Below, in pieces: positions 1 to 9,500 of a stretch of 64,000 nucleotides of DNA; within the stretch, counting starts at the first letter, position 1, and each line of letters opens with the position of its first letter. Under the pieces are notes generated by a model. The model saw nothing but the letters and a program-made list of their open reading frames with translations. It did not search any database and was not told where the DNA came from. The translations under genes were made by a program, and so were the position numbers. The DNA is taken from positions 124,001 to 188,000 of the forward strand of contig UCHD01000005.1 in assembly GCA_900472175.1 (NCBI GenBank), read 5' to 3'. Source of the DNA: Hyphomicrobiales bacterium (lineage in GTDB: Bacteria; Pseudomonadota; Alphaproteobacteria; Rhizobiales; Rhizobiaceae).

Positions 1-171
1 TCCGTCATGCGCACGCTTGGCGCCGATCTTTGGTCCGGCAAGCGATTGATACTGCCGAAGGCGGCGTCGCTGTTCGATAAGGAAGGCCATCTTGTCGACG
101 ACGAGGCCAAGGCCAGGCTGAAGGCTTTTGTCGAGGCCTTTGCCAGCTATGTTGCGGAAAAATCGAAGTAA
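1..171 (+). CDS. C-terminal fragment of a probable NADPH-dependent FMN reductase
   Basis: Only the last 56 codons are in the window, ending at TAA 169-171; the start is off the left edge. The visible peptide runs SVMRTLGADLWSG, then LILPKAASLFDKEGHLVDD, then an amphipathic helix. I associate this ending (DKEG, acidic pair, FxxAF) with flavodoxin-like NAD(P)H-dependent FMN/quinone reductases of the ChrR/YieF type. The catalytic and flavin-binding parts are not visible, so the call rests on tail similarity alone. It converges with the dioxygenase/esterase gene on the other strand, 15 bases away. Confidence 0.5.
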   Translation, partial: SVMRTLGADLWSGKRLILPKAASLFDKEGHLVDDEAKARLKAFVEAFASYVAEKSK

Positions 172-186
172 GGCCGTGCGGGGGCG

Positions 187-1743
187 TCAGCCCCCGATCG
201 TTTTCAGCCAATCGCGAACCGCGTCTGCGTCCATCGGGCCAATCTCGTGGCCGGCATCCAGGGTAACGGTCGTAAGCGTTGCGCCCGCGTCGCGCAACAC
301 GCCCTCCAGCGGTGTGGCATAGCGGGAATAACCATCGGTCTTTCCCGTCACCAGCAGGATTTCAGTGCCGGAAAGATCCGCTTCCGGTACCGTATCCAGT
401 GGGTTCATCATCCGCAGCAGCGCCGCTTTCTTGATCAGTCCGGGATGCAGCAGCATCGTTGCGATCAGCATGTTGGCGCCGTTGGAATAGCCGACGAAAA
501 CCATCTTGTCGCGATCAAGGCCGTAGCCCGAAACAGCCCCTTCGATCATCGCCACGAAGGCTTCGGCTTCCGAGGCGATGTCCTTCTGATCAAAGGTGAA
601 GGGCGTGATCCGGCGGAAGAAGCGTGGATGGCCTTCCTCCGTGCTGCGGCCCCGCAGGCTGAGAAGCAACGCGTTCGGAGCGATCTGGCGGCCGAGCGGC
701 AGCAGGCTGGTTTCGTTGGCACCGCTGCCGTGCAGAAGTACCAATGTGGTGCCATCGGGACTGTCGGCCTGATGCAGGCGGTGAATGAATGGCAGGTCGC
801 GCTCGGTGAAGCGTTCCTCGCTGGGCAGTCCGAATTGCGGCAGCATGACGAGGTTGTCCTGCAGGTTGCCGCCAAAATGCTCCGGCACGAACAGTTTCGT
901 TCCCAAAGTATCAAGACTTTCATCCACCGTCATGCCGGGCGTGTCGGTGGCAAATTCGAACAGCGTGCCGCCGGGTTCGCGGACATAGAGCGAATAGAAA
1001 TACTTACGGTCATGCGCATTGATCTCGCCCGCATCTTCCGCCTCAAGCTGCGTGCGCAGATCCTTGACAGCCGCCACGCTTGGGGCGCGGAAGGCAATAT
1101 GGTCGATGGTGCCGGTGCCGGGGGCCGCCGTCCAGAAACCGCCGGCATCGCGGACGTCGATGATATCGCCGGAATCCGAGACGAGGCGCCGGATCGCGTC
1201 CATCCTCTCCGCCTCGGCATAGCCGAAATGCCGGGTGACGAAAGCGGCGGTGCCATCGGGTGTGGCTGTCAGGATGGTTGCGCCGCGCAGCCGCCGGATC
1301 GCGTCTTCCTGCGGAATATCAGCCGTGACATGGACGGCCGGGCTGGTCACGGCGTTGCTGCCGACCAGCTTGACGATGACGCCGTCGGGGTCCTTCAGCC
1401 GGATGACCGGCTCGCCGAATTCATGCGCCGGGCCGGTTGTCGTCACATTGTAGCGGAGCGCCCGGGTGAGCCAGAAGCCGAGGCTTTCCGGTGCGATGGC
1501 AAAGGCGATCTCGCTCGGCTGGCCGTAGCCGACGCGGCCGGGCGCGCCGTCCTCCCAGACGAGAAACGTGACCAGCGATCCCGGTGATCCGGTCTCGTCA
1601 CCGTAAAGCAGATGAAGTTGCGCTGCGTCCTCGAATCCCGCTGTGCGCTTGACGAGACGCAGCCCCAGGAAGCCGGCATAGAAGTCGACATTTGCCTGTA
1701 CTTTTCGCGTGATCAGGGTGATGTGGTGGATGCCGCTTGTCAT
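187..1743 (-). CDS. MhqO-MhqD-type fusion: ring-cleaving VOC dioxygenase joined to an alpha/beta-hydrolase esterase
   Basis: The protein has 518 residues. Residues about 5-130 and 150-270 are two vicinal-oxygen-chelate repeats. His7, His215 (IDHIAF) and Glu263 (LFEFAT) are the expected metal ligands of an extradiol-type ring-cleaving dioxygenase. From about residue 325 a carboxylesterase/phospholipase-like hydrolase begins: LLHGSG oxyanion region, nucleophile Ser420 in GYSNG, Asp470 (TGKTD) and His499 (AGHE). In Bacillus these activities are separate proteins, MhqO (hydroquinone dioxygenase) and MhqD (esterase), in the quinone-stress response. Fusion suggests ring cleavage and product hydrolysis are coupled; the substrate is unknown. 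The ATG at 1743 places His7 correctly. The neighbouring FMN reductase fragment fits quinone detoxification. Confidence 0.82.
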   Translation of the reverse strand: MTSGIHHITLITRKVQANVDFYAGFLGLRLVKRTAGFEDAAQLHLLYGDETGSPGSLVTFLVWEDGAPGRVGYGQPSEIAFAIAPESLGFWLTRALRYNVTTTGPAHEFGEPVIRLKDPDGVIVKLVGSNAVTSPAVHVTADIPQEDAIRRLRGATILTATPDGTAAFVTRHFGYAEAERMDAIRRLVSDSGDIIDVRDAGGFWTAAPGTGTIDHIAFRAPSVAAVKDLRTQLEAEDAGEINAHDRKYFYSLYVREPGGTLFEFATDTPGMTVDESLDTLGTKLFVPEHFGGNLQDNLVMLPQFGLPSEERFTERDLPFIHRLHQADSPDGTTLVLLHGSGANETSLLPLGRQIAPNALLLSLRGRSTEEGHPRFFRRITPFTFDQKDIASEAEAFVAMIEGAVSGYGLDRDKMVFVGYSNGANMLIATMLLHPGLIKKAALLRMMNPLDTVPEADLSGTEILLVTGKTDGYSRYATPLEGVLRDAGATLTTVTLDAGHEIGPMDADAVRDWLKTIGG

Positions 1744-1855
1744 GGGATGAAACCTCTTGAATCTGGCCGCACAAAAGCAGCAAACGGAGATTTGCGCCAG
1801 CCTTGCGGCGTGAACACATCGTCCACTTTATGGGACTGCGCCGGTTGATGCGGCA

Positions 1856-2731
1856 TCAATCGATCTTCGGGCGAGCCTTGATGAGAAAGGCCTTGAATGT
1901 ATCGGCATGGTCTGGATGCCAGCGCGACAGGGGCGGGCGGTTTTCGACGATATCGCCGGCGGCCCAGAGAATGCGCTTCTCATCGGTCGCCCGGTCAACA
2001 TCGTTGTCAGGGCAGAGAATGTAGAAATCGCCGTTTTCCAGGCTTTGCATCATGAAATCGACGGTTTCCTGCGAGGTCCAGGCCGCGTCCGGCTTTTCTG
2101 TGCGGCCGTTGGCGGTCAGGCCGGTATAGACGAAACCGGGGATCAGCAGATGGGCCGAAATCTTGCAATCGGCCGTGTTGCGCAACTCGTGCTGCAGCGC
2201 TTCGGTAAAGGCTTTGACGCCGGCCTTGGCGACATTATAGGCGGGATCGCCGGGCGGGGTGGTGATCCCCTGCTTGGAGCCGGTATTGATGATCAGGCCT
2301 GTCTGGCCATGGGCGATCATCGCAGGTGCAAAGATGCGTGAGCCGTTGATGACGCCCCAGAGATTGACGGCAAAGACCTTTTCCCAGGTATCGTTTCCGC
2401 TGAGAATTGCGCTGCCAGGCTGGATGCCGGCGTTGTTCATCAGCACGTGCACGCGGCCAAACCGGGCGATTACTCCGGCTTCCAGGGCCTTTAGAGAGCT
2501 GATGTCCGATACGTCGGTCGCGATCGCTGCGACGCTGCCGGGACCATGCGGAGAAATTGCTACCGTTTGTTCCGCCGCCTTGTCCAGCCGCTCGCCCGGC
2601 AGATCGGCCAGAACGACGTTCATGCCCAGTCCGGCAAAGCGCCGGGCAGCGGCAAGGCCGATCCCGGAGGCGGCTCCGGTCACGACGGCGACATGGTTGC
2701 TGGCAAAGGCTGGATGATTCATGGCTTCCAT
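1856..2731 (-). CDS. SDR-family NAD(P)-dependent oxidoreductase
   Basis: This is a classical short-chain dehydrogenase/reductase of 291 residues (288 if the second ATG at 2722 is used). The Rossmann nucleotide motif TGAASGIG lies near residue 20, NNAG in the middle, and the catalytic Ser (TGSKQG) and YNVAK Tyr/Lys pair follow. The C-terminal part is longer than the 250-residue family minimum and is presumably substrate-specific. The substrate cannot be read from sequence. It is transcribed away from the Crp/Fnr gene at 2894; the 162-base gap between them must hold both promoters. The start is uncertain: a GGAAG sits just before the second ATG. Confidence 0.82.
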   Translation of the reverse strand: MEAMNHPAFASNHVAVVTGAASGIGLAAARRFAGLGMNVVLADLPGERLDKAAEQTVAISPHGPGSVAAIATDVSDISSLKALEAGVIARFGRVHVLMNNAGIQPGSAILSGNDTWEKVFAVNLWGVINGSRIFAPAMIAHGQTGLIINTGSKQGITTPPGDPAYNVAKAGVKAFTEALQHELRNTADCKISAHLLIPGFVYTGLTANGRTEKPDAAWTSQETVDFMMQSLENGDFYILCPDNDVDRATDEKRILWAAGDIVENRPPLSRWHPDHADTFKAFLIKARPKID

Positions 2732-2893
2732 CTCATTTTCGAGGGCATCGTCCTGGAGGGAAACCTAGGCAAGCCGGGTGGAGAAGTCCACCATGCCATC
2801 GGCGTTCCTCTTGCCGGGAAAATATCCGGCCCTAATTTTCAAGGAAATATGCACTCCCGATTTGTGATCCAGATATCGCCGCAGAGGACATCA

Positions 2894-3649
2894 ATGGCCG
2901 CACCAAAAACCCGCAACAACCGGCAGACGCCATGCGAACAATGTCCCTTGCGGGCGCTGCCGCATTTCCGCGAGTTCAAGCCGGACGAGCTGGAATTCGT
3001 GTCGAACTTCAAGACCGGCGAACTGGCCGTCGATGCGGGGACGACGATCCTGGTGGAGGGATCGCACAGCGCCCATCTGTTCACGGTGCTGTCCGGCTGG
3101 GGCTTTCGCTACAAGACACTCGATGATGGCCGCCGCCAAATCCTCAACTATATGATGCCCGGAGACCTGATCGGTTTGCAGGGCACCCTGATGGGCGAGA
3201 TGCAGCATTCGGTCGAGGCACTGTCGCCGGTGACGCTCTGTGTTTTCGAGCGCGACAAGCTCGGTATGCTCTACCGCAGCTATCCCGATCTTGCTTATGA
3301 TCTCACCTGGATTGCAGCGCAGGAGGAACGCATCCTCGATGAAAACCTCCTGAGCATCGGGCGGCGCTCGGCCCTGGAGCGGGCGGCCTATCTGCTGGCC
3401 TTCCTCTATCAGCGGGCCAAGGCCACCAATCTGTTCAAGGGCGAGCGTGTGTCGATCCCGATTACGCAGCAGCATGTGGCCGACACGCTTGGCCTTTCCA
3501 TAGTCCACACCAACAAAACGTTGAAAAAGCTGGGCGAGCGCAAACTCATTCGCTGGGCAGATCGCGGCTGCGATATTCTCGATGACGAGGGCTTGATGAA
3601 GATTTCGGGCTGGGACGGTTACCACGAAAAGAACCGGCCCTTCATCTGA
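2894..3649 (+). CDS. Crp/Fnr-family transcriptional regulator
   Basis: The protein has 251 residues from ATG 2894, with AGAGGA 6 bases upstream; the frame is open further upstream but has no better start. It opens with CEQC near residue 14. Then comes a cyclic-nucleotide-binding-type beta roll (VDAGTTILVEGSHSAHLF, LSGWGFRY, MMPGDLIG), a long dimerisation helix, and a winged helix with ITQQHVADTLGLS recognition sequence near residues 195-225. True Fnr proteins use four cysteines for a 4Fe-4S cluster; only a CxxC pair is seen, so oxygen sensing is not supported. It may regulate the divergent SDR gene or the receiver gene downstream. Confidence 0.85.
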   Translation: MAAPKTRNNRQTPCEQCPLRALPHFREFKPDELEFVSNFKTGELAVDAGTTILVEGSHSAHLFTVLSGWGFRYKTLDDGRRQILNYMMPGDLIGLQGTLMGEMQHSVEALSPVTLCVFERDKLGMLYRSYPDLAYDLTWIAAQEERILDENLLSIGRRSALERAAYLLAFLYQRAKATNLFKGERVSIPITQQHVADTLGLSIVHTNKTLKKLGERKLIRWADRGCDILDDEGLMKISGWDGYHEKNRPFI

Positions 3650-3723
3650 AGTACCAGCCGATGGAAGATATATCGCGCCGGGGCATGTCTTATTTAAATG
3701 CCGCGGCCCCTGTCTTGTCCTAG

Positions 3724-4167
3724 GTGTCTTTGCAAGCCTGCGCTCGAGCAGTGCCGGATGATTTGCAGACAGGATCCCAATCGGTGGCGCTTACGGAAAT
3801 TCCAGTGTCAATCAAGCGTGTGCTGGTGCTGGAAGACAGTTTCATTATCGCCCTTGAAGCCGAGGATATTCTGAAATCGATCGGTATCGATCACGTCGAG
3901 ATTGCCTGTAATGTCGATGATGCTCAGCTTTTGCTGGCGGCGCAATGCTTCGACTTTGCCCTTCTCGACGTCAATCTGGGTTCGCAGACGAGCTTCGATT
4001 TTGCTGGAACTCTGATAGAACGTGGCCTGGCCTTCGGTTTCGTCAGCGGTTATGCCGACGACTTCGTCTTCCCTCCCGCATTGCGCAACATACCCCGGAT
4101 CACCAAACCCTTCGATCAAGGTACGCTGGCCGGTCTTCTGGCTACGGCATCGATCAATCCGGCGTAA
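3724..4167 (+). CDS. Single-domain response regulator (receiver only)
   Basis: The whole protein is one receiver domain without an output domain. LVLEDS supplies the acidic pocket, LLDVNLG the phosphorylatable Asp, VSGYADD the conserved Ser/Thr position, and ITKPF the invariant Lys. The GTG at 3724 gives 147 residues but leaves a 30-residue tail before the domain; GTG 3784 or GTG 3808 (directly before IKRVLVLED) may be the true start, and none has a strong ribosome site. Stand-alone receivers usually serve phosphorelays or bind partners. No kinase is adjacent. It lies 74 bases after the Crp/Fnr gene and could be co-transcribed. Confidence 0.75.
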   Translation: MSLQACARAVPDDLQTGSQSVALTEIPVSIKRVLVLEDSFIIALEAEDILKSIGIDHVEIACNVDDAQLLLAAQCFDFALLDVNLGSQTSFDFAGTLIERGLAFGFVSGYADDFVFPPALRNIPRITKPFDQGTLAGLLATASINPA

Positions 4168-4383
4168 GTCATTTCTCTGCGGGCATTCTCCGGTTCGACC
4201 GTTCCGCTGCGCTACTATGGCTCAACCAGCGGTTTTCGCTATGCTTCCATAAAAAATCCGCATAGCCTCTCCCTGACCGCGAGCGCGGCGAGGGGCAACT
4301 TGCTCATCGTGTAACGAATGATTTCCGTCGATCCCATCGGCTTGTCATTGATGTGGGTCGCGTATATTGAGGGGCCACATTAA

Positions 4384-5517
4384 ATGGTTCGGCTTAAATA
4401 TCGGAATGAGCGGGCGCAGATGAGTGAAAGACCGAAACTCCTCCGGTCCGGATGGTGGTTGGCACCGTTCGCGGCCTTGGCCCTGACATCCTGCGAGGGC
4501 GAAACGAAGCCTCCGGAAACGGCAAGAACGACTGTGCGGACGCAGAATGCGGAATTCGTCGATCACCGGCAGACGGTGACGCTGACCGGCGAGGTCGTCG
4601 CCCATGTCCAGACCAATCTTTCCTTTCGTGTGAGCGGCCAGATAACCGAATGGCTGGCGGACGTCGGATCGCATGTCACCGCTGGCGAGGTTCTGGCCCG
4701 TATCGACCCGAGTGAACAGAAGGCGGATGTCGAGGCTGCCGAAGCCGCCGTGCGGGCCGCACAGGCTCAGGTAACCCAGGCCTCATCCGGTTTCGAGCGG
4801 CAGAAATCGCTGCTGGCAAAGAACTCGACGACACAGGAGACCTTTGATCAGGCACAGACGGCTTTGCAGACTGCCCAGGGATCGCTGGATTCTGCAAAGG
4901 CGCTGCTCGGCACATCCCGTGATGCGTTGTCCTACACAGAACTCAAGGCTGATGCCGACGGAATTGTCACCGTGCGCAATGCCGAGACGGGGCAGGTGGT
5001 CCAGGCCGCACAAACCATGTTTTCCGTCGCCCGGGATGGCCCGCGCGACGCGATCTTCGATGTCTATGAATCGCTGCTGTTCGAAAAACCGGCAGAGCCG
5101 AAAATCCAGCTGGCACTGGTCAGCGATCCCTCTGTCAAGACAGAAGGAAGGATCGGCGAGATTTCGCCGACGATCGACACGGCCACGGGAACCGTGCGCG
5201 TCAAGATCGCCATGGATACGACGCCGGAGCGCATGACGCTCGGCGCTCCGGTCATCGGGTTTGCCAGTTCGGTACCATCGAAGCTGATCGTCCTGCCGTG
5301 GACATCCCTGTCGGCGCAGGACGGAAAGCCGGCGGTCTGGGTGGTCAACGGCACCGACAGCACGGTCAACCGCAAGCCGGTGACGATCGCCGCCTACGAG
5401 ACGGGCAGCGTTCTTGTGTCCGGTGGAATTGCCAAGGGTGAAGCCGTGGTCACCGAGGGGGGCAAGATGCTGCGTCCCGGCCAGGTTGTCGACGTCATCA
5501 AGGAGCAGGCGAAATGA
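4384..5517 (+). CDS. RND efflux periplasmic adaptor (lipoprotein), first of two
   Basis: This is a membrane-fusion protein that would link an inner-membrane RND pump to an outer-membrane channel. A lipoprotein signal ends at LTSC. The biotinyl-lipoyl halves are QTNLSFRVSGQITEWLADVGSHVTAGEVLARID and the later DGIVTVRNAETGQVVQAAQ. A coiled-coil hairpin lies between them (EAAEAAVRAAQAQVTQASSG onward), followed by the beta-barrel. The ATG at 4384 has GAGGGG at a good distance (377 residues), while ATG 4420 gives a tighter signal peptide (365 residues). It overlaps the next adaptor by ATGA, so the three pump genes form one operon. No regulator gene is attached. Confidence 0.88.
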   Translation: MVRLKYRNERAQMSERPKLLRSGWWLAPFAALALTSCEGETKPPETARTTVRTQNAEFVDHRQTVTLTGEVVAHVQTNLSFRVSGQITEWLADVGSHVTAGEVLARIDPSEQKADVEAAEAAVRAAQAQVTQASSGFERQKSLLAKNSTTQETFDQAQTALQTAQGSLDSAKALLGTSRDALSYTELKADADGIVTVRNAETGQVVQAAQTMFSVARDGPRDAIFDVYESLLFEKPAEPKIQLALVSDPSVKTEGRIGEISPTIDTATGTVRVKIAMDTTPERMTLGAPVIGFASSVPSKLIVLPWTSLSAQDGKPAVWVVNGTDSTVNRKPVTIAAYETGSVLVSGGIAKGEAVVTEGGKMLRPGQVVDVIKEQAK

Positions 5518-6593
5518 ACCGGATATCGCGGGGTCTGCTCGTTGCACCCTTCCTGCTTGCGGTGCTGGCCGGTTGTCAGGACAAGGAAGAGGAGAGCCAA
5601 CCGGCGATCCGGCCGGTGCTTTCGCAAATCGTCGTGTCACAGAGCCTGCCCGCACCAAGCTTCGCCGGCACCGTGCAGCCGAAGGTCCAGACTGTCTTCG
5701 GGCCCCGTGTCACCGGCCTGCTGGTTGCCCGGGATATCGATACCGGCGATACGGTGACCAGCGGCCAGTTGCTGGCCGCACTCGACCCGACAGCGCTGGA
5801 GCTGGCCGTCGGGTCGGCGCGGGCCGATCTGGCGAATGCGGAGGCGACGTTTGCCAATGCCGTTTCAGTCGAACGGCGCACGCGGGCACTGTTCAAGATC
5901 GGCACTGAAACGCAGGCATCCGTGGAAAGCACCGAACAGGCGAGTGCGGCGGCAGAAGCGTCGGTCGTCCAGTCGCGCGCGGCGCTGTCGAAGGCGGAGG
6001 AGCAGCTTTCCTATGCGCAGGTCAAGGCGGCCTTCGACGGTGTGGTCACGCAGACCGGGGCAGAGGTCGGTCAGGTTGTCGCCGCCGGTGCCGCCGTCGT
6101 GACGGTTGCCCGGCCCGATGCTCGCGATGCTGTGGTGGACGTTCCCGACGGCAACGCGCTTTTGCCGCTCGGCACGCCATTTCTGGTTTCGCTGCAGATC
6201 GATCCGGCCATGACGGTCACGGGCAAGATCCGCGAGGTTGCACCGGCCGCGGATCCGGCGACCCGGACGCGCCGCGTCAAGATCGCGCTAGAAAACCCAC
6301 CATCGGCCTTCCGGCTGGGGACAACAATCACCGCAACCCTCAAGGAAGCATTGGTCGAACAGCTGGTATTGCCGGCAACGGCCATCCTTGTGCGTGACGG
6401 CAAATCCTTTGTCTGGGTGGTCGATGAGAGTGGCGGCACGGTCAAGTCCCGTGAAGTGGTCACCGGGCAGCAGGCGGGCAACGGGATCGTCATCACGTCG
6501 GGCATCGACGTCGGCATGCGTGTTGTCACGGCCGGTGTCCACAGCCTGGAAGAGGGCCAGAAAGTCAACGTTGCAGACGGGGCGCAGTCATGA
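5514..6593 (+). CDS. RND efflux periplasmic adaptor (lipoprotein), second of two
   Basis: The protein has 359 residues. Its lipobox LAGC puts the acylated Cys at residue 21, followed by an acidic linker. The order is the same as in the preceding adaptor: lipoyl half (QTVFGPRVTGLLVARDIDTGDTVTSGQLLAALD), coiled coil, second half (FDGVVTQTGAEVGQVVAAG), then beta-barrel. The sequence is clearly different from the first adaptor, so this is an old duplication and not a recent tandem copy. It starts in the ATGA overlap with the upstream gene and ends in an ATGA overlap with the pump gene, indicating translational coupling. The two adaptors may form a mixed hexamer around one pump. Confidence 0.88.
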   Translation: MNRISRGLLVAPFLLAVLAGCQDKEEESQPAIRPVLSQIVVSQSLPAPSFAGTVQPKVQTVFGPRVTGLLVARDIDTGDTVTSGQLLAALDPTALELAVGSARADLANAEATFANAVSVERRTRALFKIGTETQASVESTEQASAAAEASVVQSRAALSKAEEQLSYAQVKAAFDGVVTQTGAEVGQVVAAGAAVVTVARPDARDAVVDVPDGNALLPLGTPFLVSLQIDPAMTVTGKIREVAPAADPATRTRRVKIALENPPSAFRLGTTITATLKEALVEQLVLPATAILVRDGKSFVWVVDESGGTVKSREVVTGQQAGNGIVITSGIDVGMRVVTAGVHSLEEGQKVNVADGAQS

Positions 6594-9500
6594 AGAAGTT
6601 CAATCTGTCGGACTGGGCGCTCGATCACGCATCGATGGTCTGGTATTTCATGATCGTCTTCGGCCTGCTCGGTTTCTTTTCCTACCTGAGCCTCGGCCGG
6701 GAGGAAGACCCTTCCTTTACCATCAAGACGATGACGATTTCGGCGCAATGGCCGGGCGCGTCGGTGGAGGAAACCACCCGCCAGGTGACGGAACGGATCG
6801 AGCGCAAGCTCGAGGAACTGGAATCGCTCGACTACACGCGCAGCATGACGACACCGGGCCAGACACTGGTCTTCGTCAATCTCAAGGATACGACGAAGGC
6901 GCGGGATGTTGCGTCCATCTGGGTGACCGTGCGCAACATGATCGCCGATATTCACGGCCAGTTTCCATCCGGCGTCGTCGGGCCGAGCTTCAACGACCGC
7001 TTCGGCGACGTGTTCGGCAATATCTATGCGTTCACCTCCGATGGGCTGACCCAACGGCAATTGCGTGATTATGTCGAGACTGCGCGCCGGGAAATCCTGA
7101 CGGTTCCGAATATCGGCAAGGTCGATATTGTCGGTGCGCAGGACGAGGTGATCTATCTCGAATTTTCGACACGGCAGTTGGCAGCACTCGGCATCAATCA
7201 GAACGATGTGGTTGCCACGCTGCAGGCACAGAACGCGATTGCGCCTTCGGGCGTCGTGCAGGCAAAGGGAGAGCGTGTCAGCGTTCGTGTCAACGGCCAG
7301 TTTTCGTCGGAAGACAGCCTGCGGGCGGTCAATCTGCAGGTTAACAACCGTTTCTTCCGCCTCACCGATATTGCCACGATCACAAGGGGCTATACTGATC
7401 CGCCGTCGGCGCTGTTCCGCTACAACGGCCAGTCGGCGATCGGCCTTGCCATAGGCATGAAGCAGGGCGCCAATCTTCTGGAATTCGGCGATCACGTCGA
7501 GGAAAAGATCAAGCAGGTCGAGGCGGAACTGCCGGTCGGCGTCGGCGTTCATCTGGTTTCCGATCAGCCGCTGATCGTCGAGGAGGCAGTGTCGGGCTTC
7601 ACTCGTGGCCTGGCGGAAGCTGTCATCATCGTGCTTCTCGTCAGCTTCGTCAGTCTCGGCGTCCGGGCAGGTCTCGTGGTTGCGCTGTCGATCCCGCTGA
7701 CGCTGGCCATTACCTTTGTCGTCATGTCCTATTTCGACATTTCGCTGCAGCGCATTTCGCTCGGTGCATTGATTATCGCACTGGGGCTTCTCGTCGATGA
7801 CGCGATGATTGCGGTGGAGATGATGGTGGCGCGGCTGGAGGCCGGCGATTCGCTGCGCAAGGCGGCGACCTATGTCTATACGTCGACCGCGTTTCCGATG
7901 CTGACGGGCACGCTGGTCACCGTCGCCAGCTTCATTCCGGTCGGTCTCAACAACAGCGCCGCCGGCGAATTCACCTTCACGCTGTTCGTCGTTATCGCCG
8001 TCTCGCTGGTGGTGTCGTGGATCGTCGCGGTGGTGTTCGCGCCGCTGCTCGGCGTTACCATCCTGCCGAAAACCATGAAGCAGCATCATGAGCAAAAGGG
8101 GCGTCTTGCACGGTCTTTCTCCGGCCTGCTTGGCTGGTGCATGCGCTGGAAATGGACGACGATCGCCTTGACGATGCTGGTCTTTGGCCTGTCGCTGTTC
8201 GGCATGACCAAGGTGCAGCAACAGTTCTTTCCGTCCTCCGACCGTCTCGAGCTGATCGTCGACTGGTCGCTGCCGCAAAATTCTTCGATTACCGAGACCA
8301 ATGCGCAGATGGCGAAATTCGAAAAGGACAAGCTTGCCGGCAACCCGGATGTCGAGCGCTGGTCCACCTATGTCGGGCAGGGTGCCGTGCGCTTCGTTCT
8401 CTCGTTCGATGTCCAGCCGCCGGATACGTCGTTCGGCCAAACGATCATCGTCACCAAGAGCCTTGAGGTGCGCGACAGACTGCGGGCCGACCTGCAGAAA
8501 TATCTGAAGGAGACCTTCGTCGGCACCGATGCCTATGTGAAGCTTCTGGATATCGGGCCGCCGGTCGGCCGGCCGGTGCAGTACAGGCTGAGTGGTCCGG
8601 ATATTGGCAAGGTTCGCGAGCACGCGCTGGAACTTGGCAGCGTTCTCGGCCGCAATCCACTGCTTGGCGATGTCGTCTACGATTGGAACGAACCGGCCCG
8701 TGTCATCAAGGTGGATGTGCTGCAGGACAAGGCGCGCCAGCTTGGCGTCACCTCGCAGGATATCGCTTCGGCTCTGAATGGCATTGTCGGCGGAACGACC
8801 GTGACCCAGGTGCGCGACGATATCTACCTGATCAATGTCGTTGCCCGTGCCAAGGCGTCGGAGCGGCAGTCGATCGAATTGCTGCGCGACTTGCAGCTAC
8901 CCGGTACCAATGGCAATTCCGTGCCGCTCGCCGCCGTTGCAAGCTTCCGCTACGAGATGGAGCAACCGGTTGTCTGGCGCCGCTCGCGTCTGCCGACGCT
9001 CACCGTCAAGGCGGGTATTCTCGACGCGACGCAGCCGGCGACGATCGTCGCGCAACTCTCCAAGGACGTGAATGCGTTCGCGGAAAAACTGCCGCCCGGA
9101 TACAAGATCGATGTCGGCGGCAGCGTCGAGGAGAGCGGCAAAAGCCAGGCGCCGATCGCCGCCGTCGTGCCCTTGATGCTGTTCGTGATGGCGACGATCC
9201 TGATGATCCAGCTGCAAAGTTTTTCGCGGCTGTTCCTGGTCTTTGCCGTGGCGCCGCTGGCGCTGATCGGGGTCGTGGCCGCATTGCTGTCCAGCAATTC
9301 GCCGATGGGTTTTGTCGCCATTCTCGGCATTCTGGCGCTGATCGGCATCCTCATTCGAAACTCGGTGATCCTGGTGGTGCAGATCGAACATCTGCGCACC
9401 GAGGGCGTTGCGCCCTGGCAGGCGGTGCAGGAGGCGACCGAGCACCGGATGCGGCCGATCATGCTGACGGCGGCTGCCGCCAGCCTGGCGCTGATCCCGA

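Noticed and set aside
2546-2893. Upstream extension of the Crp/Fnr gene
   Set aside because: The region overlaps the SDR gene on the other strand and lacks Crp/Fnr-type sequence; the ATG at 2894 has a ribosome site.
6071-8623. An 850-codon open frame antisense to the RND operon
   Set aside because: Its translation is Arg/His/Asp-rich without domains, while the plus strand encodes complete adaptor and pump proteins.
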